A program made the translations under genes and the position numbers. Positions 22,870 to 31,600 of a stretch of 61,656 bases of DNA are shown one piece after another. The stretch spans positions 1 through 61,656 of the forward strand of contig CANGTC010000007.1 in assembly GCA_947456505.1 (NCBI GenBank). Reading direction: 5' to 3'. The DNA comes from Beijerinckiaceae bacterium. Its GTDB lineage: Bacteria; Pseudomonadota; Alphaproteobacteria; Rhizobiales; Beijerinckiaceae. Position 1 is the first letter of the stretch. Each line of letters opens with the position of its first letter. The notes below the pieces were generated by a model, which did not search any database, was not told where the DNA came from, and worked only from the letters and a program-made list of their open reading frames with translations.

Positions 22870-24069
22870 TCAAACCTCTACTGAAGCGGTTGGGAGGAGG
22901 GCGCCTCGAATAAGGTGGTCGAGGTCCTCTGCGCTTGGTTCAGAGAGGCCGCGAGTGATATGTGAGGTGGAGGAGAGGAAGACGACCCGCGCGTTACGAA
23001 GGCTCAGTTGGCCAAGCATGGAAGCGGTCGGTTTACCTTCCGAGAGTTTGGTGATCGCGATGGCCTCAAGACCCTGGTAACGATCAAGAACGCTCAGCGC
23101 CGCTTCCTGAGACAGGCTCGCCGGGATGACGCCGATCTTGGTTATGGGCGCAAGGAAATCAGCGTTTTCCTCCAGGGCTGCGGTAATGCGAGCGCATTCG
23201 TCAGGAGCGCTCGGCATATCAACGAAAATGTAGATCCGCTGGTCGATGCCCCTTGTGAATGTCGACAATTCATCGGGGTGCTCGATATCAATGGTGGGGG
23301 TGTCAAGGATGCGGCCATAGGCTCGCAGATCTTCAGCTGCGCCAAATCTGCTTGAATGAGCGTTGACAAGGGTCACGCGCGCATTTGGATCATTCATGCG
23401 GAGACGTGCGATCATTTGGGCCAGCAATGTTGTTTTGCCAGCGCCTGAGGGCCCGAGCGCGATAACCACCCGAGGCGTGCTCAGGAACCTGTCCGCATCA
23501 GGATAGACAAGCCGCTTTGCCAGGAAGGCTCCAAATTTAGCGTCTGCGTTCGGCTGCTCATAGGCGCCGGATTGGGCCAGATAGATCGCAATAAGTTCTG
23601 GCGTTGCGCCCGCCATTGACAGGGCGTGCGTCATATGCCCCGCGCCAAGCATCGATTTGATTTCAGTCACTGTGTTTTCAATGGAGGCGATTCGCGCCTC
23701 GTCGAAAGTGGGTTGCGGCATCGGTTGCGGATCCGGTTCTGGCGTCCGCTCGGTAACACGTTCTAGGGGTGGCGGTTGGATACGTTCGGTTTGCCTCGGG
23801 GAGCGCTCGCCATACCGGGCGACCTCCCGTGCGCTTGCAAGAAGGGCGGCGAAATCCGCTTGGGCTTTGGCCTTTGGATTAGGAGGCAATCCGCGTTGCA
23901 GGACATCGTGGGTGTCTTCTTCATCGTCGTCGCCTGTGCCGGCGATGATTTCTATGCCACCATTCACGCGGCGCGTGGAATAGATGCGCGCCTCGCCGCC
24001 GAGCTCCTTGGTGATTTTAGCCATTGCTTCGACGCTGTCCGCGGCGAACACTTTCATGCGGTTCATCAT
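22870..24069 (-). CDS. flhF: FlhF-like SRP-family GTPase with degenerate catalytic motifs
   Basis: Marks the site of flagellar assembly in polar flagellates. I start it at the ATG at 24069 (AAGGA 8 nt upstream), giving MMNRMKVFAADSVEAMAKI. The N-terminal region matches FlhF (ARIYSTRRVNGGIEI). A Pro/Glu/Arg-rich linker leads to the NG domain with an intact P-loop (ALGPSGAGKTTLLAQM). The remaining GTPase boxes are altered: DTYR-type G2 is NAHSSRFGA, DTAG G3 is VDMPSAPDE, and TKxD G4 is TKLSEG. GTP hydrolysis is probably weak or lost. 399 aa. It lies between flhA and flhG. Confidence 0.88.
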   Translation of the reverse strand: MMNRMKVFAADSVEAMAKITKELGGEARIYSTRRVNGGIEIIAGTGDDDEEDTHDVLQRGLPPNPKAKAQADFAALLASAREVARYGERSPRQTERIQPPPLERVTERTPEPDPQPMPQPTFDEARIASIENTVTEIKSMLGAGHMTHALSMAGATPELIAIYLAQSGAYEQPNADAKFGAFLAKRLVYPDADRFLSTPRVVIALGPSGAGKTTLLAQMIARLRMNDPNARVTLVNAHSSRFGAAEDLRAYGRILDTPTIDIEHPDELSTFTRGIDQRIYIFVDMPSAPDECARITAALEENADFLAPITKIGVIPASLSQEAALSVLDRYQGLEAIAITKLSEGKPTASMLGQLSLRNARVVFLSSTSHITRGLSEPSAEDLDHLIRGALLPTASVEV

Positions 24070-24082
24070 CTGCGCGATCCTT

Positions 24083-26179
24083 TCAATCCGAGCTGCCAAT
24101 GACAGCTACGACGGTGATGCGTTTTGTTTCGGGGATTTCACGGAAGCTGAGGGTCAGCGCATCCGGCGCCGCCTGTCTCACCAGCACTCCAAGGTCGCGG
24201 CGCAACATCGGACTGGTGACGACCACAAGAGGCTTGTTGTCCTCGGCGAGGACGCGTGACTGTTCCTGGAATGACTCGATCAGTTTGCGCCCGAGACTGG
24301 GCTCAATCATGCTGGCGCCGGTACCCGCAGCACGGGAGTTCTGAACGATGATCTGCTCGAGGCCGGGGTCCAGCGTAACCACTGACAGCGCTTCCTTTGG
24401 ACCACAAACACGCTGGATGATGATCGGCCCAAGCGCGACACGAACAGCGTCCACCAACTCGTCAACCTCCCGGCTTTTCTCGCTCGCCAGACATTCCAGA
24501 ATGCGGTGCATGTCGCTGATCGAAATCTGGTCCGCCAGCAGCAACTTGAGCACACGGGTCAGGATGCTCAGCGTCAGAACCTTTGGTACGATGCCGCTGA
24601 CAAGGTTGGGCGAGGACTTGGCCACGTGATCAAGCAAGGCCTGAACCTCGTCCTGGCTCAACAGGTCGCCGGCATTCTGGCGAAGCAGTTGATTGAAGTG
24701 GGTCGCGATCACGGTGCTGGGGTCAACTACGGTGTAGCTGGCTGCCTGGGCGCGAGCGCGCTCCTGGGGCTCAACCCAGATGGCGTCAAGCCCAAATGTT
24801 GGGTCTTTGACAACTTCGCCACGCAACGCCACGTTACTCTTTCCGCCCTGGATCGCCAGGAGTTTTCCGGGTTGGACACGGTCGTCGGCAAGGATAACAC
24901 CACCGATGGTGACGCGATACCCGTTTGGCTCCAGGGAGAGATTGTCACGTATGCGCACAGCCGGCACAATAAAGCCAAAATCGCGTGAGGCTTGTTTGCG
25001 AATGCCTGTGATGCGGGTGACCAACGAGCTCTTGCTGTCATCCTCCAGGAGCGGGATGAGCCCGTAACCCACTTCCAGCAACAGTTGGGTGCGGCTGGAC
25101 ACGTCCTCAATGGAAAGCTGACCGTCCTTTTCATTTTCCGCCTCGATGGCCTCAGCGGCCACTCCAGCGTCCACGACCGCCTTCTCTTGATCCTTCTGGG
25201 CGCGGGAGGAGGCCATGGCGATGGCGCCCGAGATCATGCCAGCTCCTATAAACAGGGTGCTGGGCATACCGGGAACGACACCAAACATGCACAGAATGCC
25301 GGAGACCGGCCACCACGCGCGAAAACCTCCTAGCTGACGCATCATGCGATCCGTCAGGTCGTGGCCGGAGGAATCTCGGGTGACGATCACGGCGGTGGCG
25401 AGCGAGAGAAGCAGCGAGGGGATCTGTGCAACCAGGCCGTCGCCGATCGCCAAAGTCGTGTAAACCTTGAGCGCGCCTACGAAGCTTTGATTATGAAACA
25501 GCATGCCGACGATGAGGCCGCCGATGATGTTAATGGCCAGGATCATCAGACCTGCGACCGCGTCGCCCTTAACGAATTTGGTGGCGCCGTCCATGGCTCC
25601 GTAGAAGTCGGACTCTCTGGTGACCAGTTCGCGGCGCAACTTGCCTTCTTCCGGGGTCAGCAAACCTGCGTTCAACTCGGCGTCGATAGCCATCTGCTTG
25701 CCGGGCATGGCGTCGAGGGTGAAGCGAGCGGCCACTTCTGACACGCGGCCCGTGCCCTTCACGATCACGATCAGGTTGATTGTGACCAGAATCAGGAAGA
25801 CCAGAAGGCCGATAGCGAAATTGCCGGCCGTAATGAATTCGCCGAAGGCCTTAATTACCTGTCCGGCAGCGTCTGTGCCCGTATGACCATTAGCCAGAAC
25901 GACGCGCGCAGAGGCGACGTTGAGAGATAGGCGCAGGATGGTCGCAAAAAGCAGAACTGTCGGGAATGAGGAGAAGTCCAATGGACGAAAAGTGTTCAGG
26001 CTCGCCATCAAAATCGCCAAGCCCAAGACGATGTTCATCGTGAAGAAGATATCCAGCAGGAATGCTGGCACCGGGACCACCATCATCACGATGAGCGCGA
26101 TCACAGCAATCGGCAGGACAAGCGACTTCGCCATCTTGCCGCTGGTGGATCCCGAGGATGTCAGAGCTACGTCCGCCAC
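24083..26179 (-). CDS. flhA: Flagellar export gate protein FlhA
   Basis: Inner-membrane core of the export gate. 698 aa with eight predicted membrane segments in the first 320 residues and the FHIPEP-family signature around residues 150-170 (RVSEVAARFTLDAMPGKQMAIDAELNAGLL). The C-terminal cytoplasmic domain (about 330-698) binds chaperone-substrate complexes. The start is a GTG with GGAG 7 nt upstream. A consensus sigma54 promoter at 26274-26288 drives flhA-flhF-flhG-fliA, so FliA production depends on sigma54. Confidence 0.96.
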   Translation of the reverse strand: MADVALTSSGSTSGKMAKSLVLPIAVIALIVMMVVPVPAFLLDIFFTMNIVLGLAILMASLNTFRPLDFSSFPTVLLFATILRLSLNVASARVVLANGHTGTDAAGQVIKAFGEFITAGNFAIGLLVFLILVTINLIVIVKGTGRVSEVAARFTLDAMPGKQMAIDAELNAGLLTPEEGKLRRELVTRESDFYGAMDGATKFVKGDAVAGLMILAINIIGGLIVGMLFHNQSFVGALKVYTTLAIGDGLVAQIPSLLLSLATAVIVTRDSSGHDLTDRMMRQLGGFRAWWPVSGILCMFGVVPGMPSTLFIGAGMISGAIAMASSRAQKDQEKAVVDAGVAAEAIEAENEKDGQLSIEDVSSRTQLLLEVGYGLIPLLEDDSKSSLVTRITGIRKQASRDFGFIVPAVRIRDNLSLEPNGYRVTIGGVILADDRVQPGKLLAIQGGKSNVALRGEVVKDPTFGLDAIWVEPQERARAQAASYTVVDPSTVIATHFNQLLRQNAGDLLSQDEVQALLDHVAKSSPNLVSGIVPKVLTLSILTRVLKLLLADQISISDMHRILECLASEKSREVDELVDAVRVALGPIIIQRVCGPKEALSVVTLDPGLEQIIVQNSRAAGTGASMIEPSLGRKLIESFQEQSRVLAEDNKPLVVVTSPMLRRDLGVLVRQAAPDALTLSFREIPETKRITVVAVIGSSD

Positions 26180-26273
26180 ACTTTATCTCCGCTGTCGGTT
26201 TTCCGCCGATATGAGGCTCGGCGTCTGATTTCCGACAGTGTTTTGAGCCAAAAACTTAACGAAAAAGGGGATT

Positions 26274-26288
26274 GCAAGGCGTGTGCCA
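26274..26288 (-). promoter_or_regulatory. sigma54 promoter of flhA-flhF-flhG-fliA
   Basis: The minus strand reads TGGCAC-ACGCC-TTGC, full consensus, 95 nt before the flhA GTG. It is 14 bp from the divergent flgP promoter, so one activator complex could serve both. Confidence 0.88.
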
Positions 26289-26301
26289 GTCAGTTTTGGG
26301 G

Positions 26302-26316
26302 CGGCACAACTTTTGC
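26302..26316 (+). promoter_or_regulatory. sigma54 promoter of the flgP operon
   Basis: CGGCAC-AACTT-TTGC on the + strand, one mismatch from consensus outside the invariant GG/GC. The flgP GTG is 39 nt downstream. It is divergent from the flhA promoter. Confidence 0.85.
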
Positions 26317-26354
26317 TAATGACCGTCCAGATGGCTCTTTAATGAGGTCTGGAC

Positions 26355-26780
26355 GTGAAAAAGCTCTTTGTCGTCGCTGCTTGTCTCTTTTTGGCGGGGT
26401 GTGTTGGAAGCGAGGAGCAGCTGCGCGCTGACATCATCCAGCAATTGCCATACCGCGCGATCGGTTATGCCTCCATGCGCGTGCAGCCGGGGCATACGCC
26501 TGCGCAAAAACAACTGATGGCGATCCGTGCAGCGAAAGCTGCCGCTATGCGCGAACTGGCGGAGAAGATTTATGGGGCTGACATATCGGGCCAAACTTCG
26601 CTGATAAGCGGTGGCGTCTACAGTGATCAGTTGCGCAGCAGCGTTGATGGACTGGTCCGTGGCGCGCGCGTCGTTAGCCTTACACCCATACGTAACGACG
26701 TCTATGAGGCCGTCCTGGAAGTTGAGGCCTGGGAAGTCGAAGCAATGCGCGCCCGTTGGCCGCATGGTCATTTTCGCTAG
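26355..26780 (+). CDS. flgP: Outer-membrane lipoprotein, FlgP / LPP20 type
   Basis: The signal peptide ends in a lipobox (LFLAGCVG, lipidated Cys16). The rest resembles the LPP20 domain of FlgP lipoproteins (QKQLMAIRAAKAAAMRELAEKIYG and the DGLVRGARVVSL segment). In Vibrio and Campylobacter FlgP builds an outer-membrane-associated disk or ring around the basal body. GTG start with GAGG 7 nt upstream. First gene of a sigma54-driven operon with flgT and flgA. 141 aa. Confidence 0.82.
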   Translation: MKKLFVVAACLFLAGCVGSEEQLRADIIQQLPYRAIGYASMRVQPGHTPAQKQLMAIRAAKAAAMRELAEKIYGADISGQTSLISGGVYSDQLRSSVDGLVRGARVVSLTPIRNDVYEAVLEVEAWEVEAMRARWPHGHFR

Positions 26781-26788
26781 GAGCTCCC

Positions 26789-27898
26789 ATGCGTCCTCTC
26801 GCTTATATTTTCGCCGCCGCTATGTTCGCAGCGACTTTCGCTCAGGCTCAAGCTGGGTATCGTGTGGTGCAGGGCGAGGGCAGGGCCACCATTGGCGGGA
26901 AGGACGTTGCGAGCGCTCGGAAAGCCGCTTTGGCCGATGCGCTGCATGATGCTGCCGGAAAGCTTCAGTCGCATGTTCGTGGGGCCTCGCTAGTTGATAT
27001 GCAGGGCTCTATAAAAGAAGAGAGCACGATCCTCGTAGAGGGGCGTTTTTCCCGGTACCATGTGCTGTTCGAGGGCCGCGAAGGCGGGACCTTTGTCGTG
27101 CGGATTGAGGCGATCGGCGTCTCGGAAGATGAGGCTTGCGCCGGGAAGCGGGTGGATCTCGACATGCGGGCGGTGCGCATTCGGGTGGCTCCGGGCATTC
27201 AAGGCCATGTGCAGCGCAATGTCACCGAAGGATTGTCGCGAGGCATGGCCATGCTCGCTGACGGGAATGCGTTCAGGGTCGCTGATCAGCGGTGGTTGCC
27301 AGCTCTGGCTGGCAGCGAACGCAGCCACTATTCCCAATATGACTATATGGGCCAGATGACCAATACGCTCCCGAGTCCGGCGGGCTATTCGGTGTCGGGC
27401 GAAATCATTGTGGAAATGGCGCGGCGGGATGGCTTTGTGACCAACGTGACCGATGTGGTGGTACGGTTGGCCTTCACTGTAAAGGATAATTATACGGGCG
27501 CCCGCGTGAACCAAATCCGGCGCGAATTGGTGGTTGCCGACCGGCGCACCATCATGGGCATCGAGAATCTGGTGGGGCTCACTCCTTCAAGGGGCTCGCA
27601 GCCCCAGGTCGACACAGCGCCTCTGTTTGAACAGGTTCGGGAGGATCTGGAGGAGGCGCTTGCCTGCAAACCTTTGCGCGCCATGGTCCTGGATGAAATG
27701 GAAGGTAAGATCTCCCTTTCGGTCGGACTTGAGCATGGCGTGGAAGTGGGCGACTACTTCCTCGTGACGCTCCCCAATACGAAAAATGAATGGCAGGTCA
27801 TCCGTATTGAAGACGCGACGCCTTCGCGTTCCATTGCGCGGGCCATGAAAGCGAAGCCCGGCATCCCGGTCAATGCGCTGGCAACGCTTATGCGATAG
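26789..27898 (+). CDS. flgT: FlgT-like periplasmic basal-body protein
   Basis: 369 aa from the ATG at 26789 (AGGAG at 26779-26783). The longer frame overlaps flgP and disrupts the signal peptide. The Sec signal MRPLAYIFAAAMFAATFAQAQA precedes an N-terminal domain like that of Vibrio FlgT (GRATIGGKDVASARKAALADALHDAAGKL), a middle domain and a C-terminal domain (SVGLEHGVEVGDYFLV). Vibrio FlgT is the core of the H-ring, and R. sphaeroides has a distant FlgT needed for rotation. Position beside flgP and flgA supports the assignment. Confidence 0.8.
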   Translation: MRPLAYIFAAAMFAATFAQAQAGYRVVQGEGRATIGGKDVASARKAALADALHDAAGKLQSHVRGASLVDMQGSIKEESTILVEGRFSRYHVLFEGREGGTFVVRIEAIGVSEDEACAGKRVDLDMRAVRIRVAPGIQGHVQRNVTEGLSRGMAMLADGNAFRVADQRWLPALAGSERSHYSQYDYMGQMTNTLPSPAGYSVSGEIIVEMARRDGFVTNVTDVVVRLAFTVKDNYTGARVNQIRRELVVADRRTIMGIENLVGLTPSRGSQPQVDTAPLFEQVREDLEEALACKPLRAMVLDEMEGKISLSVGLEHGVEVGDYFLVTLPNTKNEWQVIRIEDATPSRSIARAMKAKPGIPVNALATLMR

Positions 27899-27907
27899 GA
27901 GTTCTTC

Positions 27908-28648
27908 ATGACGCGCAAGTTTGCCGCAGTTCTCATTACGGGCGTGCTTTTGATCGGGCCAGCTGCTGCGGAGCCCGAGCGCTGGGGGCCAGCCGATTTA
28001 CGTAGCGTCATGATTGATTGGCTGATCAAGAATGGACGCGCGGCTCCGGCGGCCTCATCGATTGGTCCGATTGATCCCCGCCTGAGCATCGAACCTTGCG
28101 ATCAGGTTGAAGTCATGCCCAGAGGCGCGACGGGATCGAGTTACACCCTGCGCTGCAAGAGCGGGGCTGGATGGAGCTACACGGTCCGTCTCGACCAGCC
28201 TGCGCCCGCTCTGTCGGTTGCGGCGTTGTCCGCGCAAACGACTGACCCGGCTACAGGTCAGCCATCGTGGCGCGTGGTTGCGCCGAAGATCGATCTTCCT
28301 GCGGGAGCCGTGCTTTCGGCGGACGTACTTGAGGAGCGAACAGTTACCGTCCAGCCTCCGGGGCAGGCTATCAAGTCTATTAAAGATGTCGTGGGCTTGC
28401 GTGTGACGTCCCCGATTGGTCCGGGGCTTACTCTCACCACCCACAATGTCGCCAGGGCGCCCTTGGTGGCCAAGGGCGAGAATGTGACGCTGGTGGCGAA
28501 CGGATCGGGGTTCGATATCACCGTACCAGGCAAAGCTGAGCAGGATGGTTATGAGGGGGACTTGATCATGGTCCGTAACATCCGGTCGGGGACGATCCTC
28601 AAGGGCCGACTTGAACGTGGCAAGACCGTAAGCGTTATGCAGCTCTAG
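27908..28648 (+). CDS. flgA: P-ring assembly chaperone FlgA
   Basis: Periplasmic chaperone that helps FlgI form the P-ring. A Sec signal (about residues 1-21, ending in PAAAE) is followed by a variable N-terminal part and the SAF domain (about 120-246: VVAPKIDLPAGAVLSADVLEER, SPIGPGLTLTTHNVARAPLVAKGENVTLV, and the terminal GTILKGRLERGKTVSV). 246 aa. It follows flgT by 9 bp, away from the flgH/flgI genes it serves. Confidence 0.92.
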   Translation: MTRKFAAVLITGVLLIGPAAAEPERWGPADLRSVMIDWLIKNGRAAPAASSIGPIDPRLSIEPCDQVEVMPRGATGSSYTLRCKSGAGWSYTVRLDQPAPALSVAALSAQTTDPATGQPSWRVVAPKIDLPAGAVLSADVLEERTVTVQPPGQAIKSIKDVVGLRVTSPIGPGLTLTTHNVARAPLVAKGENVTLVANGSGFDITVPGKAEQDGYEGDLIMVRNIRSGTILKGRLERGKTVSVMQL

Positions 28649-28739
28649 GCAAAAGCCGAGCTGAAGTCTAAAATCTTGCTTCTCACGAGTATAGATTTTC
28701 GCGCAACAACCGTTTATAAACCTCGAAAGGTGACTTATC

Positions 28740-29024
28740 ATGATCGACGGAATTCGTCATGCATTGACGCAAATGGATCCTGGCTCCCGGAAAGCGGGCA
28801 GGGCTGACTCGTCTAGAGGTCCGGCTTCGATTTCCACGTTGGATCTTTCTTCTGCGGCCGAGTCTGTGGAGATCAATACTCCAAAGGCTAGCCTTGCAGG
28901 AGCTCCTGTTGATCGCGCCAAGGTTGACGCGATCAGAGATGCTATTCGCAACAATGCTTATCCGGTTGATTTTGAAAAGCTCGCGGAGCGGATGATTAGA
29001 TCTGTGGCCGGCGAGCCTGCTTGA
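28740..29024 (+). CDS. flgM: Anti-sigma28 factor FlgM
   Basis: Binds FliA until it is exported through the finished hook. 94 aa, with a Ser/Ala-rich disordered N-terminal half and the conserved C-terminal FliA-binding helices (VDAIRDAIRNNAYPVDFEKLAERMI, about residues 61-86). An AAAGGTGA ribosome site precedes the ATG. A 91-bp gap separates it from flgA; no clear promoter is seen there. Its stop overlaps the TTG start of the next gene (TTGA). Confidence 0.9.
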   Translation: MIDGIRHALTQMDPGSRKAGRADSSRGPASISTLDLSSAAESVEINTPKASLAGAPVDRAKVDAIRDAIRNNAYPVDFEKLAERMIRSVAGEPA

Positions 29025-29332
29025 GGGCTGGTGAGGATTTGACGCAGGTATTAAAGGAAGATGATCTTATTGGCTTGCGGGATGCGTTCCGCGAGCTCGA
29101 GCGTGCTGTGCTTGTTGCCGATTTGGGGTCTGTGGAGGCTGCAACCTCCAATCTTCGCGGTCTCATGGATCGAGTGGGTGTTTCGGAATCTGTTGCGACG
29201 CAGGATCTAATGCTTTTGCGCGATCTTGATGCGTCGAGCGGGGATCTTTCGGCCCTTCTGGAATCCCGCCTGCGCGCGTTCAAGCTCGCTATCGCCGCTT
29301 GGCAAGGACCTGATCCGGGGCGATTGAAATGA
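29021..29332 (+). CDS. flgN: FlgN-like export chaperone (tentative)
   Basis: 103 aa, all-helical and acidic, with Leu heptads. FlgN is a weakly conserved helical chaperone for FlgK and FlgL, usually encoded right after flgM, and both size and position fit. The identity rests on that context more than on sequence. The start is TTG overlapping the flgM stop (TTGA). If FlgN, its client FlgK is unusually large here. Confidence 0.6.
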   Translation: MRAGEDLTQVLKEDDLIGLRDAFRELERAVLVADLGSVEAATSNLRGLMDRVGVSESVATQDLMLLRDLDASSGDLSALLESRLRAFKLAIAAWQGPDPGRLK

Positions 29333-29742
29333 ACATCGACCTGTCCATCGTCTCACTCCTGGTCAGCGCCGCCATTTTCATCTGCGGCCTTTTTTATTTC
29401 AGGAGCCGCGAGAAATTATGGAAAAGTCGCCACGACGAGCTCGCGGCGAGGTTTGATCTGTTGGTGGTGGAGGAGAGCCGTCACCGCAGACAGATGGCCG
29501 ATCTGCTTGGGCAGCGGGATGTGAATTTCGAAAATGAAGTCAGGCAAATACAGACTGACGTGAAAATGTTGGATCTTCAGTTGAAGGCGGGGCCGTCAAG
29601 AGAAGCGCCGGAGTCAGTCGAACTGGCGATTCAATTGACCCGTGCGGGCGAAGCGCGCGAGGTCGTGGCGAGCCGCACAGGCCTTCCTTCTGATATATTG
29701 GACTTCATCACCACAATGCATTCCACTCGCTCGAAGGGTTGA
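29329..29742 (+). CDS. Small bitopic membrane protein, DUF2802-like
   Basis: 137 aa with an N-terminal membrane segment (about residues 6-25), a coiled-coil region (28-85), and a C-terminal helix-turn-helix-like tail (ELAIQLTRAGEAREVVASRTGLPSDILDF). The tail resembles the DUF2802 proteins found in flagellar clusters of Pseudomonas and relatives. Function unknown. Its ATG overlaps the preceding stop by 4 nt (ATGA), so it belongs to the flgM unit. Confidence 0.65.
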   Translation: MNIDLSIVSLLVSAAIFICGLFYFRSREKLWKSRHDELAARFDLLVVEESRHRRQMADLLGQRDVNFENEVRQIQTDVKMLDLQLKAGPSREAPESVELAIQLTRAGEAREVVASRTGLPSDILDFITTMHSTRSKG

Positions 29743-29772
29743 CTGGCGCCATTGGCCACCGGCAAGCGATGA

Positions 29773-30477
29773 TCACGCACCAACGTCTACATGCGTAGAG
29801 CTTGCCAGTGACGCATGGTGTTCTTGGCGCCCTCGCGACTTTATAATTTCACCCGTCCTGATTTCGAGCGCTGCGGCGCTCGCATATGAGCCTAGGCCAT
29901 ACAATCCACGGGGGGAGTACCCCTGTTTTTGCGAAGCGTCGATCAGCATTTTGGATCCGCCCACCATAGCGACGGCCACCGAGACCACATAAGCTAATAA
30001 AAAGGTGATCGGCCCCTCGACGAGTGCGATGCTCAAAACCAACGCGACAGCCGTGAGCATTTGCCAATTACGGAACCTCGCGTACAGGATTGGCGGGAAA
30101 AGCGCCCAGACCCAGGAAAGATTTTCTGGCACAAGCACCATGGCGCCATCGATCTGGATGCCTCCCCAGTAGGTTTCCCACTGATCATCGCTGGGTATGA
30201 TAAGGTTTTCGGCCGGCGTCGCCCCTTCGTAAACGCAGCCTTCGAGGCCCTCGCCAACCGCCAACCTGAACAAAACGCCATCACGCATCACCAGCAGTAA
30301 TTCCCCACGTTTGACTTTCGCCGCCATCTCGGGGTTTTCGAAAAGTTCCGTCGGCGAATGTGCGCCAATCGATAAAATAAGATCGCCCACCATAAGGCCA
30401 TTGCGTTCCGCTGGGGAGTAGCGGTTGACAGAGATCACTTGCACGGGATGATCGAAAGTGCGCTGCTCGGTTTTCAT
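29773..30477 (-). CDS. PDZ-domain membrane protein
   Basis: 234 aa. The N-terminal part has a PDZ-like segment (VISVNRYSPAERNGLMVGDLILSIG, about residues 14-38). Two hydrophobic helices lie around residues 120-170, and the C-terminal tail is hydrophilic. No protease residues are present. It follows the bitopic protein at 30497-31423 by 19 bp and is likely cotranscribed with it. In R. sphaeroides the motor gene motF heads a short unit of hypothetical genes, so this may be a motor accessory. That is inference from layout. Confidence 0.65.
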   Translation of the reverse strand: MKTEQRTFDHPVQVISVNRYSPAERNGLMVGDLILSIGAHSPTELFENPEMAAKVKRGELLLVMRDGVLFRLAVGEGLEGCVYEGATPAENLIIPSDDQWETYWGGIQIDGAMVLVPENLSWVWALFPPILYARFRNWQMLTAVALVLSIALVEGPITFLLAYVVSVAVAMVGGSKMLIDASQKQGYSPRGLYGLGSYASAAALEIRTGEIIKSRGRQEHHASLASSTHVDVGA

Positions 30478-30496
30478 TCGAAGATATTCCCGCGCT

Positions 30497-31423
30497 TCAC
30501 GGATAACGGATCATGCTGTCTCGTCCGGATTCAACGGATCGCGTTTGGCTCACCGGCTTTTTCACCGCCTCGACTCTGGGCTTTTCGACGGGTGGGGGGG
30601 GCGCCTGTTCGCGCACCGCTTGAGCCTGGGCCTGGGCTTGTTGGATCTCAGCCAGTTTCGTGCTGATCGCCTTGTTGGCGGCGCTGAGGTCGTCCAGGGA
30701 TTGCTTCAGAGCGGCTAGCGGCTTGTCGTAGGCGCCGGCAGGCGGGATCTTGGCCGTCAGGGCGTTATGGGCGCTGGTGAAGCCAAGCATGGCCTTCTTG
30801 AGTTCTTCCGACTGAGCGTTGGTCGCCGCCAGAGAACGCTCCGTCGATTTGACGGATTCCTCGATCTTTTTGCTCGTGGCCGTAAGACCGTTAATCTCGC
30901 CTGCGAAGGCCAGAAGCGCATCGCGATTGACTTTCGCAACCGCTTCAAACTCGTTGTAGGATCGCTTGTAGAAAACGAGAGACCCAAACAGGCCAACGCT
31001 ACCCGCAACGATAAGAATGATCGTCGTATAAAAGAGGATCAGGTTGGAACGGCGTGCGCCGTTCACGATTGTCTGCACCTCCGTGCGCAACCGTTGGATT
31101 TCCTGAGCAGAGTCCACCGCTGTGCTTGCTGAGGCAAGGGCCAGTTCGATGGCTTCCTCAATCGGGCTCCGCGAGGTAGGGGCCGGCTTGGCCTCGGTAG
31201 CAGCCACAGCAGTTATGCCGCCTGCGGGTTTTCGAAGGCTCAAACCGAGAGGCTTCTTGAGAGGAGCCTTGCCGCCTTCCGCAGGAGCCTCTGCCGCCGC
31301 CGATTTTTCAGACTGTGCATTGGCGTCAGTAGAGGCCTGCTCATCAGTAGAAGCCGATGCCGAGCCATCAGCGCCATCGACGTTCTTTTTCGCCTTATCA
31401 ACCGTGATGATTGGACTGGCCAT
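30497..31423 (-). CDS. Bitopic membrane protein with periplasmic coiled coil (MotF-like?)
   Basis: 308 aa. A long, low-complexity Ala/Lys/Glu cytoplasmic N-terminus (1-125) precedes one membrane segment (about 127-152: ILFYTTIILIVAGSVGLFGSLV). A periplasmic coiled coil follows (155-270), ending in a Pro-rich tail (APPPPVEKP). This topology (N-in, one membrane pass, periplasmic C-terminus) and the flagellar location match MotF, a protein required for rotation of the R. sphaeroides Fla1 flagellum. I cannot test sequence homology, so the name is tentative. It lies downstream of flhB in the same direction. Confidence 0.6.
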   Translation of the reverse strand: MASPIITVDKAKKNVDGADGSASASTDEQASTDANAQSEKSAAAEAPAEGGKAPLKKPLGLSLRKPAGGITAVAATEAKPAPTSRSPIEEAIELALASASTAVDSAQEIQRLRTEVQTIVNGARRSNLILFYTTIILIVAGSVGLFGSLVFYKRSYNEFEAVAKVNRDALLAFAGEINGLTATSKKIEESVKSTERSLAATNAQSEELKKAMLGFTSAHNALTAKIPPAGAYDKPLAALKQSLDDLSAANKAISTKLAEIQQAQAQAQAVREQAPPPPVEKPRVEAVKKPVSQTRSVESGRDSMIRYP

Positions 31424-31600
31424 TTTAAGCTCCTATATTCCGCTGTATTGGCTCACGCCGCTTGCATGCTTCTCCCGACGACGCCTTCACATCCAGGGCT
31501 GGCAGTCGCCGCGACCGGAACTGGAAGACCCGACAAGCGTAGGGAGTATCGATAAGGTGTGTGATTACGAAATGACGGCACCCGTAGCAGGATGTAAGAG

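Noticed and set aside
26325-26354. 7-bp inverted repeat around the flgP ribosome site
   Set aside because: A transcript from the sigma54 site would start at about 26328, so it would lack part of the left arm; an RNA control hairpin is unlikely.
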